NCBI RefSeq assembly: GCF_965225875.1
Contig: NZ_CBDDBS010000003.1
Location: 1,550,001-1,614,000, forward strand
DNA: 64,000 bases
DNA from: Haliscomenobacter sp965225875
GTDB taxonomy: Bacteria; Bacteroidota; Bacteroidia; Chitinophagales; Saprospiraceae
Direction: 5' to 3'
The position numbers and the translations under genes were made by a program. Positions 8,389 to 18,267 of the stretch are shown piece by piece; within the stretch, counting starts at the first letter, position 1, and each line of letters starts with the position of its first letter. The notes beneath the pieces were generated by a model, which ran no database searches, had not been told where the DNA came from, and worked only from the letters and a program-made list of their open reading frames with translations.

Positions 8389-8682
8389 AACAAGCTACTT
8401 TGGTTGAATAAATGGATTTTGCTCAGGGTATGAGCGATTAATTGAGGCAAGAAGGTTGCAAACCCTTGCTTTGGAGTAACAATATAGGAGAATTTAGAAT
8501 AAGGTCACCTTATTTCTAAATTTCTGGCAAATAAATTTGGCCGCACATATCCGCCCAAACAAGTCCCAATTCTGCACAGAATTTCCCGCCCTTTAATTTG
8601 TAGCCTAGCGGAACAAAGCAGACATTTGCAGAGCCAAGCTAATTTGTTTAGCTTGGAATCTTTTTCAACCTATTTTACCGAA
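8389..8682. other. Divergent intergenic region between PepSY-like and malic enzyme genes
   Basis: 294 bases holding the promoters of both flanking genes. It is relatively AT-rich. I find no clear TAnnTTTG box with correct spacing, no palindrome and no small gene. An in-frame TTG at 8626 would extend the malic enzyme by 19 residues, but the extension (QSQANLFSLESFSTYFTE) is not a family feature and is probably untranslated. Confidence 0.5.
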
Positions 8683-10971
8683 ATGAACACAAATAAAACC
8701 TTAAAAGAAGAAGCGCTACATTACCACGCCAAAGGACGCCCGGGAAAAATCGAAGTGATTCCCACCAAGGAAACCGCTACCCAGCGTGACTTGACCCTGG
8801 CCTATTCCCCAGGGGTAGCCGAACCTTGCCTGGAAATTGAGGCCGACCCCGAAGCCGTTTACAAATACACCGCCAAAGGCAACCTGGTCGCCGTGATTTC
8901 CAATGGAACAGCAGTTCTGGGTCTGGGCGACATTGGCCCGGCAGCAGGCAAACCTGTAATGGAAGGCAAGGGCTTGTTGTTTAAAATTTACGCCGACATC
9001 GATGTATTCGACCTGGAGTTGAACACCAAGGATGTCGACGAATTTGTACGGACGGTGAAGATTCTTGAGCCCACTTTTGGTGGCGTAAACCTGGAAGATA
9101 TCTCCGCTCCCGAGTGTTTTGAAATCGAAGAGCGCCTTAAAGCCGAGTTGAATATCCCAGTGATGCACGACGACCAGCACGGCACTGCCATCATCAGCGC
9201 AGCAGCCTTGTTGAATGCATTGGAAATTGTGGGAAAAGACATTGACAAAGTCAAAATCGTGGTCAATGGCGCGGGGGCTTCGGCCATTTCCTGCTCCAAA
9301 CTCTACCATAGCCTGGGTGCCAAAAAAGCGAACATGTTCATGTTTGACTCTAAAGGTTTGATCCACCCCAGCCGCACCAATCTGGATGGCAAAAAAAGTG
9401 AATTTGCCAACGACCACGCTCCTGCCGAAACAACGCTGGCTGATGCCCTCGTAGGTGCTGACGTATTCATCGGCCTTTCCAAAGGCAATGTATTGAACCA
9501 GGAAATGGTTAAGGTTATGGCCAAAGACTGCATCGTTTTTGCAATGGCCAACCCCACCCCTGAAATCAGTTACGAGGAAGCCACTGCTGCCCGGGAAGAC
9601 ATCATCATCGCCACTGGCCGCAGCGATTATCCCAATCAGGTCAACAACGTATTGGGTTTTCCCTACATCTTCCGTGGAGCCTTGGACGTTCGTTCCAAAG
9701 AAATCAACGAGGAAATGAAGCTTGCCGCAGTTCGCGCACTGGCAGCACTGGCCAAAAAGCCCGTTCCCGATATCGTCAACATGGCTTACGGTAAGGAAAA
9801 TATGGCTTTTGGCCGCGAGTACATCATCCCCAAACCCACCGACCCCCGTTTGCTCACTGCAGTGGCACCAGCAGTGGCCAAAGCAGCGATGGATTCGGGC
9901 GTAGCCAAATTCCCAATCAAAGACTGGGACGCCTACGAAACCCAATTGTCCAAACGCCTGGGGCTGGACAATACCCTCACCAAAGCCATCATCAGTCAGG
10001 CCAAGCGCAACCCCAAACGGGTGGTGCTGGCCGATGCCGAAAACCTGGCCGTACTCAAAGCCGCCCAACAAGTCAAGGACGATCGGATCGCCACGCCAAT
10101 TTTGCTGGGCAACGTTCAAAAAATCCAGGCGCTGATTCAGGAAAACCAACTGAATTTGCAAGATGTCAGCATCATCGACCCAATGCGGCCACAAAACGAG
10201 GCGGAACAAGCCAGGGTCCAGAAATATGGTGACCTGTTTTTTGAAAAACGTAAACGCAAAGGTTTTAATAAATCCGAAGCCCACGATATCCTGCGTCGAC
10301 GCAATTATTTTGGCGCAATGATGGTAGAAATTGGCGAAGCGGATGCGCTGATTGGAGGGATGACCCGCAATTACCCCGATACCGTGCGACCTTCCTTACA
10401 AATTATTGGTCGCCAGCCAGGAGTTAAAAAAGTGGCGGGTATGTATATTTTGATGAGTCGTTTCGGCCCACTTTTCTTGGCTGATACCACCGTCAACTTC
10501 AATCCAAGTGCGGAAGAGATTGTAGAAATCGCCGAATTGGCCGCCAAAGAAATTGAAAAATTCAACATCAAACCTCGCATTGCTCTACTAACCTATTCCA
10601 ATTTTGGCAGTGCCGATGGTGAAGACGCGGTCAAAATGCGTTTGGCCACCGAGTTGTTGAAAGCCAAACACCCTGAGATGGTTGTAGATGGTGAAATGCA
10701 AGCACACTTGCCATTTGATCAAGAATTGCTGCGTGAAAATCACCCCTTCTGCGACCTGGTCGGTGGGGGTGCGAACCTGCTGATTTTCCCCAATCTTTCG
10801 GCCTCAAATATTGCCTATAACCTGGTCAAGGAAGTGGCCGACATTGAGAAGATTGGTCCGGTTTTGCTGGGGCTCAAAAAACCAGCACACGTCCTGCAAT
10901 TGGGCAGTACGACGCGGGAAATTGTGAACATGATCGCCATTGCGGTGGTGGATGCACAAACCATCAAATAA
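8683..10971 (+). CDS. maeB: NADP-dependent malic enzyme with C-terminal phosphotransacetylase-like domain
   Basis: 762 residues, the usual length of MaeB. The malic enzyme part (about 1-400) has AYSPGVAEPCLEI, GDIGPAAGKPVMEGKGLLFK, MHDDQHGTAIISAAALLNAL and the dinucleotide loop VVNGAGASAISC. Residues about 430-762 form a PTA/PTB-type domain (AKRNPKRVVLADAE ... GGMTRNYPDTVRP ... PFCDLVGGGANLLIFPNLSA). In this class the second domain is thought to be regulatory and to bind acetyl-CoA rather than to catalyse. The enzyme decarboxylates malate to pyruvate, making NADPH. I start at ATG 8683 (MNTNKTLKEEALHYH) rather than the upstream TTG at 8626. The exporter gene downstream begins within about a dozen bases. 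Confidence 0.95.
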   Translation: MNTNKTLKEEALHYHAKGRPGKIEVIPTKETATQRDLTLAYSPGVAEPCLEIEADPEAVYKYTAKGNLVAVISNGTAVLGLGDIGPAAGKPVMEGKGLLFKIYADIDVFDLELNTKDVDEFVRTVKILEPTFGGVNLEDISAPECFEIEERLKAELNIPVMHDDQHGTAIISAAALLNALEIVGKDIDKVKIVVNGAGASAISCSKLYHSLGAKKANMFMFDSKGLIHPSRTNLDGKKSEFANDHAPAETTLADALVGADVFIGLSKGNVLNQEMVKVMAKDCIVFAMANPTPEISYEEATAAREDIIIATGRSDYPNQVNNVLGFPYIFRGALDVRSKEINEEMKLAAVRALAALAKKPVPDIVNMAYGKENMAFGREYIIPKPTDPRLLTAVAPAVAKAAMDSGVAKFPIKDWDAYETQLSKRLGLDNTLTKAIISQAKRNPKRVVLADAENLAVLKAAQQVKDDRIATPILLGNVQKIQALIQENQLNLQDVSIIDPMRPQNEAEQARVQKYGDLFFEKRKRKGFNKSEAHDILRRRNYFGAMMVEIGEADALIGGMTRNYPDTVRPSLQIIGRQPGVKKVAGMYILMSRFGPLFLADTTVNFNPSAEEIVEIAELAAKEIEKFNIKPRIALLTYSNFGSADGEDAVKMRLATELLKAKHPEMVVDGEMQAHLPFDQELLRENHPFCDLVGGGANLLIFPNLSASNIAYNLVKEVADIEKIGPVLLGLKKPAHVLQLGSTTREIVNMIAIAVVDAQTIK

Positions 10972-10983
10972 TTGAGCGGAAAG

Positions 10984-12204
10984 ATGACGCTGCACCATCC
11001 CTCCTCAGGGGCCACTGAGCTGCGGCCACGCAGCGTCATCATCCTGCTTGGTAGTTTGAATGGCTTGATGCCTTTCACTACCGACTTGTACTTGCCTGCT
11101 TTTCCGGCCATAGCCCGGCATTTCCAAACCGACATCGGATCGGTCACTCTTTCCATGAGTAGTTTTTTTATTGGTTCCTGTGTTGGGCAAATCATCAATG
11201 GGCCCGTATTGGATCGTTTTGGGCGCAAACATCCAATGTTGCTGGGTTTGAGTTTGTTTTTGCTGGCCTCCCTTGGCTGTGCCTTGGCTCCCAGTATTGA
11301 ATTGTTGATCAGTTTGCGTTTTTTTCAAGCCCTGGGCATCAGCATGTGTGCGGTGGGCAGCCGGGCAGTAGTTCGCGATATTTTCCCAGTCGACCAAACG
11401 GCCAGTATTTTCTCTACTTTGGCCCTGATTATGGGTGTTGCCCCTATCATTGCGCCTAGTGTGGGTTCCTGGGTCTTGTATTATTTTGACTGGCGCAGTA
11501 TCTTTTTCCTTTTGGCCATCATGGCTGCGGTGTTGTTTTTTGCCTTGTACCGGTGGTTGCCCCATGTTAAACGTTCGGATGCCAATTATTCGTTACACCC
11601 CAAAGCGGTGTTGAGTAATTATTGGTCGGTTTTGCGTACGCCCAATTTCTTGGCCTATAGCCTTGTGGCGGCCATGGCGAGTGCGGCTTTGTTCGCCTGG
11701 ATTTCCAGCTCTTCTTTCATTTTTATCCGGCTACTGGGTTTGAGCGAACAACAATTTGGCTGGGTATTCGCTACTACTGCTTCATGCCTCATTTTAAGCA
11801 ATCAGTTGAACCGGGTATTGTTGAAAAAATTCCGGAGTGAGCAGATTGCACTGGCGGCGGCAATTGTACAGTTGTTGGTATGCGGGGGGCTTTTTCTGAT
11901 TGTGCAATACGCTTTTTCGGTGCCTGCTTTACTCCCGGGTTTATGCGCATTCATGTTGTGTTTGGGTTTGATCACCCCTAATGGCATGGCACTGGCGCTG
12001 CGGCCTTTCACTCAGAACGTGGGTAGTGCCACCGCCATGATGGGCAGCATTCAAATGGCTTGCAGTGCTTTGACTACCGCAGGATTGAGTAATTTCCAAA
12101 ACGATTCTGCCTTACCAATGGTCGTCGCCATGATGGGTATCATTAGCGTGAGCATTGGAGTGCAATTCTGGGTGAGGAGCAAAAATAAAGCGCTGGAAAG
12201 CTAA
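10984..12204 (+). CDS. MFS exporter, Bcr/CflA (DHA1) family
   Basis: About 406 residues with 12 predicted membrane helices. The loop between helices 2 and 3 carries LDRFGRKHPMLLGL, the MFS motif A. FTTDLYLPAFPAIARHFQTD near the N-terminus, and the acidic Asp in helix 1, are hallmarks of Bcr/CflA drug and sulfonamide exporters. It probably expels small organic compounds using the proton gradient; the substrate is unknown. ATG 10984 is chosen; an in-frame TTG at 10972 directly follows the malic enzyme stop. Spacing suggests readthrough transcription from maeB, though the functional link is unclear. Confidence 0.88.
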   Translation: MTLHHPSSGATELRPRSVIILLGSLNGLMPFTTDLYLPAFPAIARHFQTDIGSVTLSMSSFFIGSCVGQIINGPVLDRFGRKHPMLLGLSLFLLASLGCALAPSIELLISLRFFQALGISMCAVGSRAVVRDIFPVDQTASIFSTLALIMGVAPIIAPSVGSWVLYYFDWRSIFFLLAIMAAVLFFALYRWLPHVKRSDANYSLHPKAVLSNYWSVLRTPNFLAYSLVAAMASAALFAWISSSSFIFIRLLGLSEQQFGWVFATTASCLILSNQLNRVLLKKFRSEQIALAAAIVQLLVCGGLFLIVQYAFSVPALLPGLCAFMLCLGLITPNGMALALRPFTQNVGSATAMMGSIQMACSALTTAGLSNFQNDSALPMVVAMMGIISVSIGVQFWVRSKNKALES

Positions 12205-12285
12205 AGGCAGGTAAGTTCAGGTAGGTAAATAGGTAGAATAATGCAATTTTAGGGTTTTAATACAATCAGATCAAACAACAAGTCG

Positions 12286-14667
12286 ATGAAAAAAATCCTG
12301 ATTCAAACTGCCTGCCTGCTTGGTTTGGTTTTTCACAGTGGTTTCATTTCCAGCCAAAACATTGCGCCTGCCATTTTACAAAAGAACTGGTCCGCTTCCT
12401 GGATTGCGGTTCCTGGTGCGCCACCCAATGGTTATGGCGTGTATTTGTTTCGAAAAACAATTGAACTGGCTAGTCAACCCGCCACCTTTGTCATCCATGT
12501 CTCTGCCGACAATCGCTATAAATTGTTTGTCAATGAAAAAATGGTCTCCTTGGGCCCGGTTCGGGGCGACCTGCAACACTGGCACTACGAAACCCTTGAC
12601 ATAGCGCCTTATCTAAAATCTGGCAAAAATGTCATTGCCGCTCAAGTTTGGAACGAAGCCGAATGGCGGCCCGAAGCCCAAATCAGCCTACAAACTGCCT
12701 TCATAGTACAAGGTGCGACCGAGGCATTGAACCTCATCAACACCAATAGCAGCTGGAAATGCCAGCGCGACAGCAGTTATACGCCCATCAGGGTCTCTCT
12801 GGCAACCTATTATGTAACCGGCCCCGGCGAATTGGTGCAGTTGTCTAAACAAGCCAAAAATTGGCAAAGTCTCGATTATGCGGATGCGGACTGGAAAAGT
12901 GCCAAAACGATTTTCGCAGGTAACCCCAAAAACATCCAGGGGCAATACGGCACACCCAGTGGTTGGATGTTGATCCCTTCCACCCTACCACAGATGGAGT
13001 TCAAGGCTGAACGATTTGCCAAAGTCGCTAAAGTACAAGGAATTGAAATCCCTGATGGATTCCCTTCCAACAAAATGGATTTGAACATTCCCGCCAATAC
13101 CAAAGCCACCATCTTGCTGGATCAAGGCCACTTGACCAATGCCTACCCTGCCCTGCAATTCAGTGGAGGCAAAGGAGGAAGTATTTCATTACAATATGCC
13201 GAGGCTTTGTTCAGCAAAAACCCGAACAAAGGCAATCGGAATGAGGTCGAAGGCAAACAGATGCTGGGTAGAAAGGACAGTTTACTCACCGATGGCAGTG
13301 TCAATCAAACTTTCACCACCCTCAATTTCAGGACTTACCGCTACGTGCAAGTACGCATCATCACCAAGGACGAAGCGCTAATTCTGCACGACATTTCTGG
13401 CCATTTCACCGGATATCCCTTCCAATTGAATTCAAGCCTGAATACCGATAATGCCGAAATACAAAAAATGCTGGAGATCGGTTGGCGTACCGCCCGGCTT
13501 TGTGCGGTGGAAACGTACATGGATTGCCCTTATTATGAACAGTTGCAGTACATCGGAGATGCCCGCATTCAAGCCATGGTGTCCTTGTACAACAGTGGGG
13601 ACGAGCGGCTGTTGCGCCAGGCCCTCGATCAGATGGACCAGTCCCGGCAACCGGAAGGAGTTACCCTGAGTCGGCATCCTTCCTATACGCCGCAGTACAT
13701 CCCCACCTTTTCGCTCTGGTACATTGGCATGTTGCACGACTACAGCCGCTATGGCAAAGACATTGCTTTTGTCAAAAACAAGTTGCCCGGGATGCGCCAG
13801 ATTTTAGACTACTTCCGGGGCTTCCAGGCCGCGGACGGTTCCCTGCACGATGTTCCTTACTGGATGTTTACCGATTGGGTAACGGCCAAAGAGTGGGTTG
13901 CAGGTCGGGGGCCACTGAGCAAGGATGGCAGCTCGGCTATGCTGGATTTGCAATTGTTGTGGGCCTATCAATTGGCCGGTGATTTAGAAAACAAACTGGG
14001 CATCAAAGAATCCGCCGGGATTTACCAGGCGCGGGCTGCTCAACTCAAAAAAACCATTCAAAGCAAATATTGGGATACCAGCAAAGGCATGTATGCGGAT
14101 CGAATGGAAAAAGACCTGTTTTCTCAACATACCAATTCACTGGCCATCCTGACCGGGACAGTTCCACCTGAACAGCTTGTGGCTCTGGGGAAAAAGCTGC
14201 TGAGTGACAACAACCTGGCACCAGCTTCCATTTATTTCAAATACTACTTGCATCAGGCTTTGGTTAAAGCCGGAATGGGCAATGATTACCTGAAATGGTT
14301 GGACAAATGGCGGGAAAACATCCAGATGGGACTGAGTACCTGGGCGGAAACTTCGGAAGTGAATACCTCTCGTTCCGATTGCCACGCCTGGGGCTCGAGT
14401 CCAAACGTTGAGTTTTTTCGCACCCTTTTGGGCATTGAAAGTGATGGTTTGAATTTTTCCAGGGTAAAAATCCAGCCTCATCTTGGTGAGATCAAAAAAA
14501 TCAGTGGCAGCATTCCCCATCCCAATGGAATGCTTGCCGTGAGTTATGAATGGGTGCAAAACAAGTGGAACATTCAGGTTGATTTGCCGGGGAAGACCAC
14601 GGGGAATTTGCTGTGGAAGGGGCAGGTTTTGGTGTTGAAAAGTGGGGTAAATAAGTTTGTACTGTAA
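12286..14667 (+). CDS. Alpha-L-rhamnosidase-like glycoside hydrolase (GH78)
   Basis: 793 residues with a signal peptide (about 1-23, ending ISSQ), so periplasmic or secreted. An N-terminal carbohydrate-binding-like beta domain (SASWIAVPG ... FVIHVSADNRYKLFVNEK) precedes an (alpha/alpha)6 barrel. The GH78 acid motif appears as DCPYYEQLQYIGDAR with Glu418. The second carboxylate is in TWAETSEV (Glu688), followed by SDCHAWGSSP. Both catalytic glutamates are therefore present, although the usual DERLGW is EQLQYI here. It would remove terminal alpha-L-rhamnose from pectin, arabinogalactan or glycosides. It stands alone, with no SusCD pair nearby. A palindrome follows at 14691-14771. Confidence 0.85.
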   Translation: MKKILIQTACLLGLVFHSGFISSQNIAPAILQKNWSASWIAVPGAPPNGYGVYLFRKTIELASQPATFVIHVSADNRYKLFVNEKMVSLGPVRGDLQHWHYETLDIAPYLKSGKNVIAAQVWNEAEWRPEAQISLQTAFIVQGATEALNLINTNSSWKCQRDSSYTPIRVSLATYYVTGPGELVQLSKQAKNWQSLDYADADWKSAKTIFAGNPKNIQGQYGTPSGWMLIPSTLPQMEFKAERFAKVAKVQGIEIPDGFPSNKMDLNIPANTKATILLDQGHLTNAYPALQFSGGKGGSISLQYAEALFSKNPNKGNRNEVEGKQMLGRKDSLLTDGSVNQTFTTLNFRTYRYVQVRIITKDEALILHDISGHFTGYPFQLNSSLNTDNAEIQKMLEIGWRTARLCAVETYMDCPYYEQLQYIGDARIQAMVSLYNSGDERLLRQALDQMDQSRQPEGVTLSRHPSYTPQYIPTFSLWYIGMLHDYSRYGKDIAFVKNKLPGMRQILDYFRGFQAADGSLHDVPYWMFTDWVTAKEWVAGRGPLSKDGSSAMLDLQLLWAYQLAGDLENKLGIKESAGIYQARAAQLKKTIQSKYWDTSKGMYADRMEKDLFSQHTNSLAILTGTVPPEQLVALGKKLLSDNNLAPASIYFKYYLHQALVKAGMGNDYLKWLDKWRENIQMGLSTWAETSEVNTSRSDCHAWGSSPNVEFFRTLLGIESDGLNFSRVKIQPHLGEIKKISGSIPHPNGMLAVSYEWVQNKWNIQVDLPGKTTGNLLWKGQVLVLKSGVNKFVL

Positions 14668-14690
14668 ACCTGCTTTAGTGATTTCTTGAG

Positions 14691-14771
14691 TGCCTTAGGT
14701 TTCTTAGGTGGTGAAGAAAAAAGCCTGCGGAGCAGGCAGCGTATTTTTCACCACCTAAGAAACCTAAGGCA
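14691..14771. repeat. Long intergenic palindrome, CCACCTAAG family, copy 2
   Basis: Arms 14691-14714 and 14748-14771 pair perfectly over 24 bases (TGCCTTAGGTTTCTTAGGTG core). A small hairpin, GCCTGC-GGA-GCAGGC, sits in the loop (14723-14737). It lies between the convergent GH78 and lipoprotein-sorting-like genes. Confidence 0.88.
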
Positions 14772-14794
14772 CCATAGATTCACCTCAGGGTTAA

Positions 14795-15505
14795 TTACTT
14801 CGCAGGCTTCGCGAAAATCTGCTCATCCACTGGCCCATTGATCACCGTTTTATTCGTGATCATGGTAAATGCACCCATCGGACTAGTAATATCAATGGTA
14901 TTCGCCATTTTGATGCCATCAATTACCTCATAACTTGAAAAAACCAATTCTCCTTCCTGACCACCAACGTTACTGGTTACTTTGTAAACGAGGTAAGTAC
15001 TGGCATCCAGGTACTCATCCATAACTACTCCATTGGAGGTGATTTTAAAATGGAACATGTCTTTTTTATCCACTTTTTCTTTCCCTACCAACTCTACTTT
15101 ATTGCCTTTTTCCTGGTAGTTATACAATGCCCCAAATGGATCGAGTTGTCCGAGCAGTGGCCTGATTTCCTCAGCAGTCATGTCTTCTGGTTCGCCCGTT
15201 CCACCCATCATGGCAGGCATGATTTTCCAACCTTTTTCTCCTTGTACCACTTGCACCATTGAGCTACCCATTACGCTCGATTCTGAACGCATGGATTTTC
15301 CGACCACAATGACACTTTTGCTGGGGATTTCCATACCCTGCACCGCGATGACTCTTTCAGTCGATATGGTGTTTACTGTTTTTAACTTCTCGGCTCCACC
15401 CATTGCTTCCAAGTGTTTGGCTACAATTTCATCTACCGTTTGGCCATTAATGGAAGCAAGTGATAAAGTGGCGATAGCCAGCATACACAACAGTTTGATT
15501 TTCAT
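14795..15505 (-). CDS. Periplasmic LolA/outer-membrane-lipoprotein-sorting-like protein
   Basis: 236 residues with a signal peptide (MKIKLLCMLAIATLSLASINGQ). The mature start TVDEIVAKHLEAMGGAEKLK is the common opening of Bacteroidota periplasmic proteins with a LolA-like half-barrel fold. Later strands (KVELVGKEKVDKKDMFHFKI, DEYLDASTYLVYKV, YEVIDGIKMAN) repeat the pattern of that fold. It may bind a lipid or a lipoprotein; no enzymatic motif is present. It lies 41 bases downstream of the outer-membrane barrel gene on the same strand, so the two are likely one transcript and may serve the same envelope process. Confidence 0.72.
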   Translation of the reverse strand: MKIKLLCMLAIATLSLASINGQTVDEIVAKHLEAMGGAEKLKTVNTISTERVIAVQGMEIPSKSVIVVGKSMRSESSVMGSSMVQVVQGEKGWKIMPAMMGGTGEPEDMTAEEIRPLLGQLDPFGALYNYQEKGNKVELVGKEKVDKKDMFHFKITSNGVVMDEYLDASTYLVYKVTSNVGGQEGELVFSSYEVIDGIKMANTIDITSPMGAFTMITNKTVINGPVDEQIFAKPAK

Positions 15506-15546
15506 GATTGCTCTTGATTTTTGAGTTAAAAAAGAAGAAAGTTGAG

Positions 15547-18087
15547 TTATTGTCGATTTTGTTGTCCTCCTCCAGGCACGCTCCCGCCAGTACTTTGGCC
15601 ATCGGTTTTAATGTCGTCGTTGTTCACCGATTTGCCCTTTTTTCGAGGCATTTCCATGGCGCTCATTTTGCCAATTTTGTAGGTAAAGGTTAGTCGGAAG
15701 CCACGATTGTATAGGAAAACGTCGCTAACCTGGCTGAATTGAGGCGAATTAAGCACAGTGTGGATGTTGAAGCGATTGCCCAGGAAGTTTTCCGCAGCCA
15801 ATCCCAAACTCGCTTTTTTGTCTTTGAAGTCCTTTTTGACACCCAAAGTATACCAGGTAAAACCACCTTGGCGACCTTGCAACTGCACTTGTGAGCCCTG
15901 CAAGAATCCAAAGGCCTGTACCCCCCAGCCCTTTTTAAACTGAGCCTGGCCAAACATCCCTCCACTGACGTTGAAGCCGGAGTTATTGTTGGTTTCCAAT
16001 ACCCCTCCAGCATTGGCGATCTGCCCTTCCAAATTGGAATACAGCACATTCAGGAATATCCCGATGTTGATTTTGGAAGTCAGTGCCACATTGGAAAAAA
16101 TATTGGAGCCATAGGTTTGTTGGTGTCCGATGTTTTCGTAGGTCGTGATCACCGCGCCAGCTAGCGTATCCGAAGGTTTGGTCACCTGCAGAATGGCGTT
16201 GTTGGTGGTACGGGCAAAAAACGAACTGGTTACAAAGGTCTTTTTGATGGTTTTGCTCAGGGTCAATTCATAGTTATTGGTCAATTCGGGCCGCAATGAA
16301 GGGTTACCTACGGTGATGTTTTGCTGATTGGCGCTGTTGAAGTTCGGGTTTAGCTGTTGCAAACCTGGGCGTTGAATTCGGCGGTTGTAGGCCAGTTTCA
16401 CTGTAGTCCCTTTGAAAGTTTTGGAAGCATTGAAACTGGGCACCAGAACTCCGTAATCCCCAATCCCGATCACTCCACCTTCGCGGGTGCTCGCATCGAT
16501 CATGGTGTGTTCGTAGCGCAAGCCACCTTTAAAAGTGTAGCGCTTTTTAGTGGTATAGGTGTAAGAAGTATAGCCAGCTGCGATGTTTTGGTGGTAAGTC
16601 AAGGCACCCGCAGGTTGGTTAAAATCCGTGTTGTATTCACCAGAAGGGTTGGCGATCAAAAAGCGGTAATCGCTGTCAACCTGGCGAAAAATCCCTTTGC
16701 CCCCAAATTCTAACATTTGATTGCGTTTGATTGGGGTCTGGTAATCGGTTTGTACCGTAAATTCCTGGTTCAGGTTGTCGTTGTCGTTGCGCTGGCGGCT
16801 AAGCAGGGAGCCATTGTTGTCCAGCAGATCGGCATCGAAGTTGTTGGTCAGGTCATTGCGGCTGTAGAGCGTGGAGATGCTCCATTCTTTCTGCGGTTTG
16901 TAAGTGTGGACGTAATCCAGGTTTACGTCTAAAGTACCCGAAAGATTTTTGCTGTCTACATTCCGACCAGAAGCCCCCGTCTCCAGGCCATTGCTGAACA
17001 ATTTGGTGAGGAAATCCTGCTGAAAGCTCATGTTGCGTACCCCGTATCTGGCCCCGGCAGTGATGCTTTGGTTTTTGGCCAAATCATAATCAAAGCCCAG
17101 GTTGTATTGGCCAAAAAGACCCTGGCTGTAGCCGTCGCCAGTTTGCCGCACGGTGGTGGTCAGGCCTTGAGCGGTACTACTTTGCTCCAAACTGGATTTG
17201 GTAACTGTATTGTAATTGGCCCGGCCAAAACCGCCCAAGGTGAAACCAGCCTTGCCTTTGCGGTAATTGCCATTGAGGGAGAGGATGGAGCCCCGGTTGC
17301 CTATGCCACCGTCGACATTGAGGTTCACCCCTTGCAAGCTGTTCTTTTTGGTGATGATGTTGATGATGCCCGCCGAACCTTCCGCGTCGTACTTGGCCGA
17401 TGGGCTGGTGATGACTTCAACCGTTTTGATTTGATCTGCTGGAATTTGTTTCATGGCATCTGCGACACTGCTGGCCATGATGGTGCTGGGCTTGTTGTTG
17501 ATCAGCACCTTGACGTTTTGGCTACCGCGCAGGCTGACGTTGCCGTCCAAGTCTACAGTAAGCATGGGCACTTTGCGCAGTACATCGGTGGCATCGCCGC
17601 CTTTGGCCGCGATGTCTTTTTCAGCGTTGTACACCAGGCGATCCACCTTTTCTTCAATCAAGTCGGTCGTGCCGGTGATGGTGACCTCGTCCAGGTTTTT
17701 CACCACGGGGTTGAGTTTGATGGTCCCCAGATCAAATTCCTGGCCCTTGGTCCAATTCAGCTTATCGATGGTTTTTGTTTGGTAGCCCAGGAAAGAAATC
17801 AGCAATTTGTACTCCCCAGCTTCTATTTTGCTGAAGCTGAATTTGCCTTTTTCATCCGAAACAGTTCCATCTACTGCTTGACCGTTGGACAATTTATAAA
17901 GGGCAATGCTGGCGTATTCCACTGCTTTGAGCGAGCTGGAATCCATGAGGGTACCAGTAATTTTTACATTCCCTTTTGGGCCTTGGATGGCTGTGGTCGG
18001 AATACCCATCGGAAATTGTGCAAATGCTGGTGTGAGGGTGAGAAAAAAGAGGGTGATTAAAAAAACAGTCGGGTAAATTTTCTTCAT
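15547..18087 (-). CDS. Outer-membrane beta-barrel (TonB-receptor-like) family protein
   Basis: 846 residues. Signal peptide 1-23 (MKKIYPTVFLITLFFLTLTP...). Residues about 40-120 form a carboxypeptidase-regulatory-like domain (KITGTLMDSSSLKAVEYASI, then KIEAGEYKLLISFLGYQTKT). A plug domain follows (about 135-230, with LRKVPMLTVDLDGNVSLRGS and GSAGIINIITKK), then a large barrel. The C-terminus is an unusual Ser/Gly/Gln-rich tail (TDGQSTGGSVPGGGQQ) after the last strand. This corresponds to the outer membrane protein beta-barrel family often encoded without a SusD partner. The transported substrate is unknown. The LolA-like gene follows 41 bases downstream. Confidence 0.88.
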   Translation of the reverse strand: MKKIYPTVFLITLFFLTLTPAFAQFPMGIPTTAIQGPKGNVKITGTLMDSSSLKAVEYASIALYKLSNGQAVDGTVSDEKGKFSFSKIEAGEYKLLISFLGYQTKTIDKLNWTKGQEFDLGTIKLNPVVKNLDEVTITGTTDLIEEKVDRLVYNAEKDIAAKGGDATDVLRKVPMLTVDLDGNVSLRGSQNVKVLINNKPSTIMASSVADAMKQIPADQIKTVEVITSPSAKYDAEGSAGIINIITKKNSLQGVNLNVDGGIGNRGSILSLNGNYRKGKAGFTLGGFGRANYNTVTKSSLEQSSTAQGLTTTVRQTGDGYSQGLFGQYNLGFDYDLAKNQSITAGARYGVRNMSFQQDFLTKLFSNGLETGASGRNVDSKNLSGTLDVNLDYVHTYKPQKEWSISTLYSRNDLTNNFDADLLDNNGSLLSRQRNDNDNLNQEFTVQTDYQTPIKRNQMLEFGGKGIFRQVDSDYRFLIANPSGEYNTDFNQPAGALTYHQNIAAGYTSYTYTTKKRYTFKGGLRYEHTMIDASTREGGVIGIGDYGVLVPSFNASKTFKGTTVKLAYNRRIQRPGLQQLNPNFNSANQQNITVGNPSLRPELTNNYELTLSKTIKKTFVTSSFFARTTNNAILQVTKPSDTLAGAVITTYENIGHQQTYGSNIFSNVALTSKINIGIFLNVLYSNLEGQIANAGGVLETNNNSGFNVSGGMFGQAQFKKGWGVQAFGFLQGSQVQLQGRQGGFTWYTLGVKKDFKDKKASLGLAAENFLGNRFNIHTVLNSPQFSQVSDVFLYNRGFRLTFTYKIGKMSAMEMPRKKGKSVNNDDIKTDGQSTGGSVPGGGQQNRQ

Positions 18088-18207
18088 GGCTTAAGTTTGA
18101 TGGCTCAAAGTTGCCATCTAAGCCCTCAGCTTCAAAAAAAAGTAGATGAACACGAATATCGATGAGATGGAGATAGGGAAAATGAGCGATGGAGGGTAGT
18201 TTTCCTC

Positions 18208-18233
18208 TTTGCGACAATCACATCCTAATTTTG
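18208..18233 (+). promoter_or_regulatory. Candidate Bacteroidota promoter for the DUF3179 gene
   Basis: TAATTTTG at 18226-18233 matches the -7 consensus TAnnTTTG of Bacteroidota sigma-A promoters. A TTTG at 18208-18211 could be the -33 element, but the 14-base spacing is shorter than the usual 17-23. It lies 35 bases upstream of the DUF3179 start. Confidence 0.35.
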
Positions 18234-18267
18234 TTTATTTTGCCAGATCATTCACTAACACCAAAAG

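Noticed and set aside
8716..10284. Long open frame on the minus strand opposite maeB (522 codons)
   Set aside because: It is antisense to a clearly conserved enzyme, and its translation (long Phe/Gly/Val-rich runs) looks like a codon-bias shadow.
17068..18060. Long plus-strand open frame opposite the outer-membrane barrel gene
   Set aside because: Antisense shadow of a well-supported gene, with no domain-like sequence.
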